In this document: positions 1 to 6,762 of the stretch, piece after piece
Layout of the letters: each line of letters starts with the position of its first letter
Position numbering within the stretch: the stretch's first letter is position 1
Assembly: GCA_021778815.1 (NCBI GenBank)
Contig: JAJYBW010000145.1
Location: forward strand, 1 to 8,387
Direction: 5' to 3'
Length of the DNA stretch: 8,387 nt
From: Acidobacteriota bacterium
GTDB taxonomy: Bacteria; Acidobacteriota; Terriglobia; Terriglobales; Acidobacteriaceae
Notes under the pieces: model-generated
The model's database searches: none
The model's input: only the letters and a program-made list of their open reading frames with translations
What the model was told of the DNA's origin: nothing
Program-made: the position numbers and the translations under genes

Positions 1-1
1 T

Positions 2-2401
2 CGCCTTGGAATTCAGATCCAGTCGACCTCACAGGGATTTGTGCTTTCGAAAACAGTAGAAGGCAGGAAGCTGTTTACGCTGCATGCTTCACGCGCCATC
101 AGCTTTAAAACCGGCGGTCGAGTGCTGCTGCATGATGTCGAGATCGACGTGTACAACCGGCAGAATGACCAGGCAGACACCATCGCGGGAAAAGATTTTG
201 AATACGATAAGGAAAAGCAGATTGTAATTGCCCAGGGCGAGGCGCACATCACGTTACACCCTCCGCCGTCGACTCATCCTGGAGCTGCGAAGAATGCGGA
301 AGAGCAAATTATCCACGTCACAACGCACGGCCTGGTGTTCAATCAAGAAACGGGCGAGGCGACTTGCAATGGAGAAGTGGATTTTCTGTACTCAAAGTCT
401 ACGGGCAAGGCGCTAGGGGCACAATATTTCTCCAAGACCGGGCAGTTGATTCTGGAATCGCAAGTTGTGCTGACCACCGAGATGCAGAATCGATCTGCGG
501 TCGTGCATGCTGCGCATGCGATCTATGATCGAGAATCGGCGCAGGTGCACATGGTGCAGCCGCGGTATGTTTCGACCGGAACCAAGGGGGATCAGCATGG
601 AAGCTCGGGTGCAGCGACGGTGTATTTGCGCCCGGATGGATCGGCAGAACGGATGGAGGCGCAGGGTTCGGTCGAGATTGCCTCGGCAGACGGAACGGGT
701 GTTCGTTCTGCGTCGATGCGAGTGGATCTGGACGACGCGAATCAGCCCCAGAAGGCGCGTTTTTTTGGCGGGGTGGCACTGACGCAGAATCAACCGACGC
801 AGCAAACTGTGGGTACCGGCCGGGATGCGGTAGTCGACTTTGACGGCAACGGTCACGCGAAGCTGGTCACGCTGGACGGGGATGTGAACTTCCGGCAGCA
901 GATCAACGCGGACAAAAACGACCTGCATCGCACGCTGGCGGCAAGCCATCTGGTGCTTCATCTGAAACCCGCGCAGCCGAATCAGAAAGATGCGAAGGGG
1001 CAGAGCGCGCAAACGCAATTGCAGCAGGCAGAGGCGAGCGGCGGCACCGTATTTACTTCGCAGAATACGGTCGAGGGTCATCCTGCGCAGGCAACTAGCC
1101 TGGCAGCGCGGGACATGAAGGCAACATTTGCGCCCGGGAATGAAATGCAGCATCTGGACGGTGTCGGACAGACTCGCATTCGCATGGTGGCGCTGAACGG
1201 CGACGTCGATACAAGTACCGGAGATATGCTGGCGGTTGATTTCCTGACGGGCATGCCAAACACAGCCGCTGCGCGGCACGGCGGAGCGAATGCAACCAAC
1301 GGTCAATCGATACGAACGGCGGTGCAGACGGGGAATGTGGTGTTGCGGCAAGTCTATGCAAAAAAGACAAGCGCAACCAGCGGTTTGGGGAGTGCGCAAA
1401 ACTCGACGGCGACCGCCGCGCGAGTGGATTATAACGGGGCAACCGACACCGTAACGCTGACGGGAAAACCGGTGTTCCGCGACGACACTCTGGAGATGAC
1501 TGCGGAGAAATTTACCGTGGAGCGCGCCGCCGGTAACATGGTAGCGACAGGCTCGGTGCAGACTACGGTTCGGTCGAGCAAGGTAACGGGGTCGGGGGGA
1601 CTGTTGAGCGGCAACCAGGCGACGCACGTGATCGCTCGCCAGGCACAAGTGCTGCATGATTCGCAGAAGGCCATCTTCACCGGTCAGGCGCGGCTGTGGC
1701 AGGGCGCAAATTCGGTGGAGGCTCCGGTGATTGAGTTGTCGCAGAAGATGCAGACACTGACGGCATATGGCACGGAATCCTGTGCGCAATGCGTGCATAC
1801 GACGTTTCTCGGCCTGGCTGCACTGGGTCAGTCGGCAGAACTCGCGCAATCAGGCAAGCCGAAGACGGTAAAACCTGGTGGCCGGGCGGGCGGAAATGGC
1901 AGTCGTGGACCCGCGACGTATCGTGTGTTGAGCCGGCGGCTGCTGTATTCCGATGCGGAGCGCGAGGCGACGTTCTCTGATCAAGTAGAAGCCATCAGTT
2001 CCAGCGGCAATATTTTTGCCGACCGCGCGGAAGTTTTCCTGACGGCGGCGAATTCTCATTCTCAGTCAAGGTCAGTGGTTGCATCAGTGGACGCCGCAAA
2101 TAAAACGTCGCCCCACAGCAACAATTCAGTGCAATCCTCCGTTGAAAGGATTGTGGCCACGGGACACGTGGTGGTGGAGCAGCCGGGACGGCGCGGAACC
2201 GGTACGCGGCTGGTATATATGGCGAGTGACGGACAATTTTTGCTGACCGGAGACGGCGCCCATCCGCCCCAGGTAGTGGACTCGATACAGGGCACGGTCA
2301 CGGGTGAGGTTCTAGCATTTTCTTCTCAGACACAGGCGATAATGGTAAGTGGAAGCCCCAACGATACGGCGGTGACTAAAACTCGGGTGCAGAAAAAATA
2401 A
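2..2401 (+). CDS. LptA/LptC-like periplasmic LPS-transport protein, 5' truncated
   Basis: The reading frame is open from the first bases of the window, so the true start and any N-terminal membrane anchor lie upstream; 799 residues are visible. The first ~90 residues read like LptC (GFVLSKTVEGRKLFTLHASR, then a 'DVEIDVY' strand and 'IAQGEAHITL'). The rest is a long run of OstA/LptA-type beta repeats, for example near residues 204-290, 474-510 (TVTLTGKPVF, then NMVATGSVQTTV) and 713-795 (VERIVATGHVVVEQPGRRGT, then LLTGDGAHPPQVVD and GTVTGEVLAF), the last being the typical LptA C-terminus. LptA and LptC form the periplasmic bridge that carries lipopolysaccharide from the inner-membrane LptBFG complex to LptD. 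E. coli LptA and LptC are each under 200 residues, so this is a several-fold larger, probably fused, version. Its TAA stop shares a base with the lptB ATG, implying translational coupling. The family call is firm; whether it replaces both LptA and LptC is inference. Confidence 0.85.
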   Translation, partial: RLGIQIQSTSQGFVLSKTVEGRKLFTLHASRAISFKTGGRVLLHDVEIDVYNRQNDQADTIAGKDFEYDKEKQIVIAQGEAHITLHPPPSTHPGAAKNAEEQIIHVTTHGLVFNQETGEATCNGEVDFLYSKSTGKALGAQYFSKTGQLILESQVVLTTEMQNRSAVVHAAHAIYDRESAQVHMVQPRYVSTGTKGDQHGSSGAATVYLRPDGSAERMEAQGSVEIASADGTGVRSASMRVDLDDANQPQKARFFGGVALTQNQPTQQTVGTGRDAVVDFDGNGHAKLVTLDGDVNFRQQINADKNDLHRTLAASHLVLHLKPAQPNQKDAKGQSAQTQLQQAEASGGTVFTSQNTVEGHPAQATSLAARDMKATFAPGNEMQHLDGVGQTRIRMVALNGDVDTSTGDMLAVDFLTGMPNTAAARHGGANATNGQSIRTAVQTGNVVLRQVYAKKTSATSGLGSAQNSTATAARVDYNGATDTVTLTGKPVFRDDTLEMTAEKFTVERAAGNMVATGSVQTTVRSSKVTGSGGLLSGNQATHVIARQAQVLHDSQKAIFTGQARLWQGANSVEAPVIELSQKMQTLTAYGTESCAQCVHTTFLGLAALGQSAELAQSGKPKTVKPGGRAGGNGSRGPATYRVLSRRLLYSDAEREATFSDQVEAISSSGNIFADRAEVFLTAANSHSQSRSVVASVDAANKTSPHSNNSVQSSVERIVATGHVVVEQPGRRGTGTRLVYMASDGQFLLTGDGAHPPQVVDSIQGTVTGEVLAFSSQTQAIMVSGSPNDTAVTKTRVQKK

Positions 2402-3129
2402 TGCAGCGATTGACAACCGACCAGCTGGCGAAAAACTATCGGGGACGGCAGGTCGTGCGAGGCGTGAGCCTCGAAATCCACAAAGGCGAAGTGGTCGGCC
2501 TGCTGGGCCCGAATGGTGCGGGCAAGACCACAACCTTCTACATGATTGTTGGTCTGGTTGAACCCGATGCGGGACGCGTGCTGGTGGGCGATCGAGACAT
2601 TACGCGGCTGCCAATGTATCTGCGGGCGCGGAATTTCGGCATCAGTTATCTGCCGCAGGAGCCGTCGGTTTTCCGCAAGCTGACCGTAGAAGAAAATATT
2701 CTGGCAGTTCTGGAAGTGCAGCCCGGCGGGTGGCAGCAGCGGCGGGCTCGCATGGAACGCCTGATTGAGCAGTTGAGCCTGGGACATGTCCGCAAGACGC
2801 GCGGGTATGCGCTCTCTGGCGGGGAACGTCGACGGGTGGAGATTGCCCGGTGCCTTTCGATTGAGCCCAATTTTATTTTGCTGGACGAGCCTTTTTCCGG
2901 GATCGATCCGATCGCGGTGCATGACTTGCAGGACATTATTTTCGATCTGAAGGCCAGCGGGTACGGTGTTCTAATCACCGACCACAACGTGCGCGAGACG
3001 CTTACGGTGACCGACCGGGCCTACATCATCAACGAGGGCAAGATTTTCCGGACCGGCACGCCGGAAGAGCTGGGTCAGGACCCGGAAGTGCGACGAGTGT
3101 ACCTGGGCGAAGGCTTCACTTTGAATTAG
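2401..3129 (+). CDS. lptB: LPS export ABC transporter ATP-binding protein LptB
   Basis: This is the cytoplasmic ATPase of the LptB2FG complex, which extracts LPS from the inner membrane and pushes it along the LptC-LptA bridge. At 242 residues it is almost the same length as E. coli LptB (241). All ABC motifs are intact: Walker A GPNGAGKTT (36-44), Q-loop Q86, signature LSGGE (138-142), Walker B FILLDEP with catalytic E163, D-loop and switch histidine H195 (ITDHNVRE). The stretch YLPQEPSVFRKLTVEENI (83-100) is the LptB-type helical region that contacts the LptF/LptG coupling helices. The ATG overlaps the upstream TAA by one base, so translation is likely coupled to the LptA/LptC-like gene. 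The ATPase is typical throughout. lptF and lptG are not in the window. Confidence 0.97.
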   Translation: MQRLTTDQLAKNYRGRQVVRGVSLEIHKGEVVGLLGPNGAGKTTTFYMIVGLVEPDAGRVLVGDRDITRLPMYLRARNFGISYLPQEPSVFRKLTVEENILAVLEVQPGGWQQRRARMERLIEQLSLGHVRKTRGYALSGGERRRVEIARCLSIEPNFILLDEPFSGIDPIAVHDLQDIIFDLKASGYGVLITDHNVRETLTVTDRAYIINEGKIFRTGTPEELGQDPEVRRVYLGEGFTLN

Positions 3130-3185
3130 AAGGGCAATGCTGCGAGCGTACCGTCATGGGGACCACCTGAAAGGTTTGGAGTCGA

Positions 3186-4019
3186 ATGAGGTCGCAAAAT
3201 GGCAGAGCGTTCGTTCTTCTCGCGGCAATATTATTATTCGCGCCACAAGCCATCCGTGCCCAAATGCCGGACGGATTTTCCTGGGTCAATCTTGAATCCG
3301 ACAAAACGACAATGGCGACTGTGCGCCATGCGCTCCACGACACTAGTATCACTGCCATTCGTGAAGTAGGCGTTGAAAATGGCTTTGCTCTGGTGATGGC
3401 AGCTTCCAGGGAGAGCGGCGCGCCAACTCCTGACTTCGATTCCTGGACTATCTACAGTATTTCCCTGACAACAGGCATGTCTCGCTTGCTGGTCTTTGGC
3501 TATGGCGTGAGGTTATTGGATTGGATCGGACCCAACTCTTCCGAGTTGGCAATCACCTATTACAGTTGCTGGGAGTGTGAGGCGAGCAAGATCTTTACGA
3601 CACTCCACTTCAAGAATGGCATCGGATGGATGGCGCGGTGGCCCAGCAGTAGTAGGGAGAGCGTCGGTTATCCGCAGCCGGGAGTAGTTGTGTCATACGG
3701 AGATGCAGGAGAGCCGTATGACGATGATGAAGTAGATCAGGTTTTCGGGATCGTCTCGCGGCCAAATGGAGAGTTTGCGGTAGGAAGTTGGTTTCACTCT
3801 CTGGATACTAAAACCGGAAAGGTTACCGACGACGTTGCTCGCTATTCAATCGATCCCAAAACAGGGCAGGATCAGGTCGCGGTTTTGAGAGGTTTTTCGG
3901 CGCGAGAGTTGGAGCGGCAGATTTGCACCGCTTCCGATGTTCAAATCGAGCCAAAGGTCGGACAGGACTCGAAATCATGCCGTCGAGTTTTGAGCAAGCA
4001 AAAGGCGACTGCCAACTAG
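3186..4019 (+). CDS. Secreted protein of unknown function with four cysteines
   Basis: I do not recognise this 277-residue protein. It begins with a clear Sec signal peptide: basic MRSQNGR, a hydrophobic core at about 8-20 (AFVLLAAILLFAP) and a likely signal peptidase I site after Ala25 (AIRA/QMPDG). No lipobox or later membrane segment is seen, so the mature protein is probably periplasmic or released. Four cysteines remain after cleavage: a CWEC pair (128, 131), C247 and C265, which could make two disulfides. An acidic patch (YDDDEVDQ, 178-185) and beta-rich stretches (WTIYSISLTTG, FAVGSWFHSLDTKTG) suggest a beta-sheet fold. The ATG has GGAG four bases upstream. It lies 56 bp after lptB and 189 bp before rpoN, breaking the usual lptB-rpoN adjacency. 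By eye it is more AT-rich than the genes around it. That it is a lineage-specific acidobacterial family is an inference. Confidence 0.8.
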   Translation: MRSQNGRAFVLLAAILLFAPQAIRAQMPDGFSWVNLESDKTTMATVRHALHDTSITAIREVGVENGFALVMAASRESGAPTPDFDSWTIYSISLTTGMSRLLVFGYGVRLLDWIGPNSSELAITYYSCWECEASKIFTTLHFKNGIGWMARWPSSSRESVGYPQPGVVVSYGDAGEPYDDDEVDQVFGIVSRPNGEFAVGSWFHSLDTKTGKVTDDVARYSIDPKTGQDQVAVLRGFSARELERQICTASDVQIEPKVGQDSKSCRRVLSKQKATAN

Positions 4020-4076
4020 ATTGCTGTGATCGCAAGATTGAAGATCGAACCCCAGTTCTGTAGAACCGCTGCAAGC

Positions 4077-4100
4077 AATTTGCGTGCAAATTTTGCAAAT
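4077..4100. promoter_or_regulatory. Palindrome upstream of rpoN, candidate operator
   Basis: The sequence AATTTGCGTGCAAATT (4077-4092) is a perfect inverted repeat of 7-bp arms around a 2-bp GT centre. The right half is followed at once by a second copy of GCAAAT (4095-4100), nine bases on from the first. A two-base centre makes a poor RNA hairpin but suits a dimeric DNA-binding protein. It overlaps the likely -35 region of the rpoN promoter, which would fit a repressor site. The regulator is unknown. Confidence 0.4.
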
Positions 4101-4113
4101 ATAAGATTATAAA
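4080..4113 (+). promoter_or_regulatory. Probable promoter of rpoN-hpf
   Basis: A short, strikingly AT-rich stretch stands out in otherwise GC-rich DNA. It holds a possible -35 TTGCGT (4080-4085) and overlapping -10 candidates TAAGAT (4102-4107, 16-bp spacing) and TATAAA (4108-4113). It is the only good promoter-like segment between lptB and rpoN, and it would leave a leader of roughly 90 bases before the rpoN ATG. The exact boxes are uncertain. Confidence 0.4.
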
Positions 4114-4131
4114 ATAGATAGAGGCTGATTT

Positions 4132-4165
4132 TGGGGCTCAGGCGCAATTGGCCCAGCCAGCCCCA
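4132..4165 (+). other. Possible stem-loop in the rpoN leader
   Basis: TGGGGCT (4132-4138) pairs perfectly with AGCCCCA (4159-4165). Within the 20-base interval GGC (4141-4143) can pair with GCC (4151-4153). The structure ends 43 bases before the rpoN ATG and is not followed by a T-run, so it is not an intrinsic terminator. It could shape the leader RNA or be chance in GC-rich sequence. Confidence 0.25.
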
Positions 4166-4208
4166 TGTAGACTGGATTTAACCCCCGACGTTCGATTGGA
4201 AACGCTTT

Positions 4209-6014
4209 ATGGCTCTGCTTCAACCCCGGCTGAATTTGAAGGTTTCGCAGAAGCAGATCCTGACCCCGGGCCTGGTTCAGATGGTCAGCTTGCTGGCCCT
4301 GAACAAGCAGGAACTGAAGGAGATGATCGACGCGGAGCTTCTCGAGAATCCGGTTCTCGAGGAATTGGAAGAGGCGGTTCCGCTGGCGGAGGAAATTCGC
4401 ACTCCGGAAGAAGCGGCTCCCGCGGGTGAGGAAAAAGCTGAAGAGAAAGATCCGTTTGACGAGATCGACTTTGGCTCCTACTTTCAGGACTACCTGGACC
4501 CCGGCTACCGCACCCCGCAGAGCACCGAAATCAACGAGAAGCCCTCATTCGAGAATTTTCTCTCCAAGCCGACAACCCTGACCGATCATTTGATGTGGCA
4601 ACTGGGTTCGCTGCATTTGACGGAGGGTGTGCGGGAAGCCGCCGAGTTGATCATCGGCAACCTGGACGAAGATGGATACCTGACTGCCAGCGATGACGAA
4701 CTGCTGGCCGTCCTGGCGCAGCAAGTTCCCCAGCAGCAGGGAATGGTTGCGATTGGCGCGGTCGCTGCTAACTCCAATGGACATCGACCACTCGTCGATT
4801 CGCAGCCTGAAGACGGAGTTGCGGTGTTGAACGGAGCTGCGCTCAGCAATGGTGTTTTGCATGGGTTGGAAGCCGCCGTCGACAAAGGCAAGCCTGAAAC
4901 CAATGGGCACAAGCCTGCGACAGAATATCCGCTAGCGTTGAAACGCGACCTGCAAGAAGCGCTGCACATTGTGCGAAGGTTTGATCCGGTCGGGATTGCC
5001 GCACGCGATCTGCGCGAATGCCTGTTGACGCAATTGGACGTGCGAACCCAGCAGGCGGGTGATTTGGCGGAGGGAATTAGTCTGGCCGCAGCCGCAGCGC
5101 CCGATGAAGATGGGGAGTTTGAAGTCGATTCGCAGTCTGGCGTAGTGGCAACCGTCCTGAGCGAGGCGGATCGCGTTTCGGCGGAGCGAATTCGATCGGA
5201 AGCGTGCTCGGTAATGGCGCTGGCGCGGCGAATTATCGACGAGTTTTTGCCGAATCTGCTGAAGCGCGATATCCGTGAGCTCTCCCGCTTTACTGGCAGT
5301 CCACAACCCAGGGTACAACTGGCCATCGAGTCGATTCGGGGACTGGATCCGAAACCGGGTCAGCGTTACAACCGCGAGCAGGTGAGGCTGATTGAACCCG
5401 ATGTAGCCTTCCAGAAGCGCGACGAAGACTACGTCATCCTGATCAACGATGAAGAGATGCCCACCCTGCGGCTGAACCAGGGATATCGCCGCATGTTGAG
5501 CCAGGAGGGCACGGAACGTGAAGTCAAGGATTATGTAAAAGAGCGATACCGCTCCGCAATTCAGCTAATGCGCAACATCGAGCAGCGGAAGAATACAATC
5601 GTTCGCACCTGCGAAGTGATTGTGCGACGACAGCGAGAATTTCTGGAGGAAGGCGTCGACTCATTAAAGCCGATGATGATTAAAGACGTGGCGGAAGAGA
5701 TTGGTGTACATGCCTCCACGGTGAGCCGAGCGGTTGCCAACAAATATGTGCACACGCCGCAGGGAGTGTTCGAGTTGCGCTTCTTTTTCTCTGAGGGCGT
5801 GAACGGGCCGGAAGGATCGGATACGCCGCTGCTGCTGCTGAAGCGCAAGGTGAAGAAGATGATTGAGGAAGAAGATTCCAGCAAGCCGCTGACGGATGAT
5901 GCCATTGCGCACCTGCTGCAGTCGCAGGGAATTGCGGTGAATCGCCGCACGGTGGCGAAATACCGAGAAGACATGGGAATCCCCAGCACCCACCAGCGTC
6001 GCGTGCGCATCTGA
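4209..6014 (+). CDS. rpoN: RNA polymerase sigma-54 factor (RpoN), enlarged form
   Basis: Sigma-54 directs RNA polymerase to -24/-12 promoters and needs AAA+ enhancer-binding activators. The domains are in the normal order: activator-interacting region I (LKVSQKQILTPGLVQMVSLL, about 10-50), acidic region II (about 51-100), core-binding region (LTDHLMWQL, NLDEDGYLT, then FDPVGIAARDLRECLL at 258-273 and GLDPKPGQRY), the helix-turn-helix (MIKDVAEEIGVHASTVSRAV, about 490-509) and the RpoN box NRRTVAKYRE at 578-587, which differs from the classical box only in its first residue (Asn for Ala). At 601 residues it is over 100 longer than E. coli RpoN (477). The excess lies in two insertions, about 172-238 and 278-334, both low in motif content. 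The start is supported by family N-terminal alignment and by GGA eight bases before the ATG. hpf follows after 44 bp, so the two are probably co-transcribed. Confidence 0.97.
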   Translation: MALLQPRLNLKVSQKQILTPGLVQMVSLLALNKQELKEMIDAELLENPVLEELEEAVPLAEEIRTPEEAAPAGEEKAEEKDPFDEIDFGSYFQDYLDPGYRTPQSTEINEKPSFENFLSKPTTLTDHLMWQLGSLHLTEGVREAAELIIGNLDEDGYLTASDDELLAVLAQQVPQQQGMVAIGAVAANSNGHRPLVDSQPEDGVAVLNGAALSNGVLHGLEAAVDKGKPETNGHKPATEYPLALKRDLQEALHIVRRFDPVGIAARDLRECLLTQLDVRTQQAGDLAEGISLAAAAAPDEDGEFEVDSQSGVVATVLSEADRVSAERIRSEACSVMALARRIIDEFLPNLLKRDIRELSRFTGSPQPRVQLAIESIRGLDPKPGQRYNREQVRLIEPDVAFQKRDEDYVILINDEEMPTLRLNQGYRRMLSQEGTEREVKDYVKERYRSAIQLMRNIEQRKNTIVRTCEVIVRRQREFLEEGVDSLKPMMIKDVAEEIGVHASTVSRAVANKYVHTPQGVFELRFFFSEGVNGPEGSDTPLLLLKRKVKKMIEEEDSSKPLTDDAIAHLLQSQGIAVNRRTVAKYREDMGIPSTHQRRVRI

Positions 6015-6045
6015 GTGAGTAGATGAATCAATAGAGACGAGACTT

Positions 6046-6052
6046 GGGAGGA
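6046..6052 (+). promoter_or_regulatory. Ribosome binding site that fixes the hpf start
   Basis: GGGAGGA is a strong Shine-Dalgarno sequence. It lies six bases before the ATG at 6059. It overlaps an in-frame TTG at 6044 and abuts an in-frame ATG at 6053, so neither of those can use it. This makes 6059 the best start. Confidence 0.75.
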
Positions 6053-6058
6053 ATGCGG

Positions 6059-6652
6059 ATGGACTCCGAACTAACTGGAAGAAACGTGAAGGTCACCAAA
6101 GACCTGCGGGCCATGGCAGACGAAAGCCTGGACCGAATTGAGAAGATTGTGGGCCGAGGCGCGAGTGCCCGCATTATTTTTCGTTCCCAGAAACATGTAT
6201 CGATCGCAGAAGTCACCGTGATTGCGCGGCAACACACCGTAGTGGGAGTGGCCGAGGCGCCAGACCTGACGATCGCTTTGCGCACTGCGCTCGAAAAGAC
6301 GGAGAAGCAGGCGATTCGCTGGAGGAAAAGCAAGGTTGAGAAAAAGCGGCAGGCCAAGCCGATCAGCGCCGTACTGTCGGAGGTTCCCGAAGAAATAATT
6401 GCGCCTAAGGGAGCGGCGGCGATAGCTCGCAAAAACGGGAGCGCGACATCGCCGGGGAAGAGAAAACCTTCTGGAGTTCACATTGTTCCTGCGCCGGAGG
6501 CGATGGCGCTGCGGCCCATGACCATTGAAGAAGCCGTGAAGGAAGCCGAAGCCGGCGATCACCAGGTATTTGTGTTTCGTGATCTGGCGGGGGATTTGAA
6601 AGTGCTGCATTGCGCGGGCGACGGATTGGTGCGGCTGACCGAAGTGTCGTAA
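6059..6652 (+). CDS. hpf: Ribosome hibernation promoting factor, long form (HPF)
   Basis: Long-form HPF binds the 30S decoding region of idle ribosomes and pairs them as inactive 100S dimers. Using the ATG with the strong ribosome binding site, the protein is 197 residues. The N-terminal S30AE fold is seen at about 1-97 (ELTGRNVKVTKDLRAMADES, EVTVIARQHTVVGVAEAPDL, TALEKTEKQAIRWRKSKVEK). A loose basic linker with many Ala, Lys and Pro spans about 98-136. The C-terminal dimerisation domain occupies 137-197 (VHIVPAPEAMALRPMTIEEA, HQVFVFRDLAGDLKVLHCAG). The presence of the second domain separates it from short HPF and from YfiA/RaiA of enterobacteria. It follows rpoN by 44 bp, an adjacency conserved across many phyla that gave the family its older name 'sigma-54 modulation protein'. 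Nothing looks damaged. Confidence 0.95.
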   Translation: MDSELTGRNVKVTKDLRAMADESLDRIEKIVGRGASARIIFRSQKHVSIAEVTVIARQHTVVGVAEAPDLTIALRTALEKTEKQAIRWRKSKVEKKRQAKPISAVLSEVPEEIIAPKGAAAIARKNGSATSPGKRKPSGVHIVPAPEAMALRPMTIEEAVKEAEAGDHQVFVFRDLAGDLKVLHCAGDGLVRLTEVS

Positions 6653-6702
6653 GCGAGTTGCGCCTCGAACAAATTCTCTGGTTCTACGTTATGGTTTGAC
6701 CG

Positions 6703-6708
6703 TACAAT
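6703..6708 (+). promoter_or_regulatory. Possible -10 element ahead of rapZ
   Basis: TACAAT matches five of six bases of a -10 box and lies in the 110-bp gap between hpf and rapZ, about 55 bases before the chosen rapZ start. No convincing -35 box is present at the right distance (only TGGTTC at 6679-6684), so this is tentative; rapZ may simply be read through from rpoN-hpf. Confidence 0.2.
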
Positions 6709-6750
6709 TTTGGCTCACCCTCTCTGCACAGCAAAACGCTGATGCGGAGT

Positions 6751-6759
6751 GGAAGAGGA
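6751..6759 (+). promoter_or_regulatory. Ribosome binding site supporting the rapZ start
   Basis: The purine run GGAAGAGGA lies just before the ATG at 6763 (GGAAG seven bases, GAGGA three bases upstream). The other in-frame ATG, at 6742, has no comparable sequence before it and itself lies upstream of this run, so 6763 is preferred. Confidence 0.5.
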
Positions 6760-6762
6760 CCG

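Noticed and set aside
505..519. GCATGC-TGC-GCATGC repeat
   Set aside because: A short palindromic word repeated inside a coding region; the codons fit the protein and nothing else supports a site.
1781..1798. Possible haem-binding CxxCH in the LptA/LptC-like protein
   Set aside because: The sequence is C-A-Q-C-V-H; the histidine is one residue too far for a cytochrome c motif.
413..1849. Long minus-strand open frame (478 residues) antisense to the LptA/LptC-like gene
   Set aside because: Its translation is rich in Arg, His and Cys without any domain pattern, typical of the shadow of a GC-biased gene; the plus-strand frame has clear LptC/OstA signatures.
2326..2922. 198-residue minus-strand open frame antisense to lptB
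   Set aside because: It lies across the fully conserved ABC ATPase motifs of lptB and shows no ribosome binding site or recognisable fold.
4078..4100. Intrinsic terminator for the secreted orphan gene at the palindrome before rpoN
   Set aside because: The stem would be short and AT-rich with a two- to four-base loop and no clean T-run, so an operator or promoter reading fits better.
4148..4429. 93-residue plus-strand open frame overlapping the start of rpoN
   Set aside because: The Gly/Ser/Arg-rich tail comes from reading the acidic rpoN region II in another frame; rpoN itself is certain.
6044..6058. Earlier hpf starts (TTG at 6044 or ATG at 6053)
   Set aside because: Both overlap or abut the strong Shine-Dalgarno sequence; only the ATG at 6059 has proper spacing.
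6711..6727. Sigma-54-like promoter (TGGCTCA then TGC) between hpf and rapZ
   Set aside because: The GG and GC dinucleotides are separated by 12 bases instead of the required 10, so it should not work as a -24/-12 promoter.
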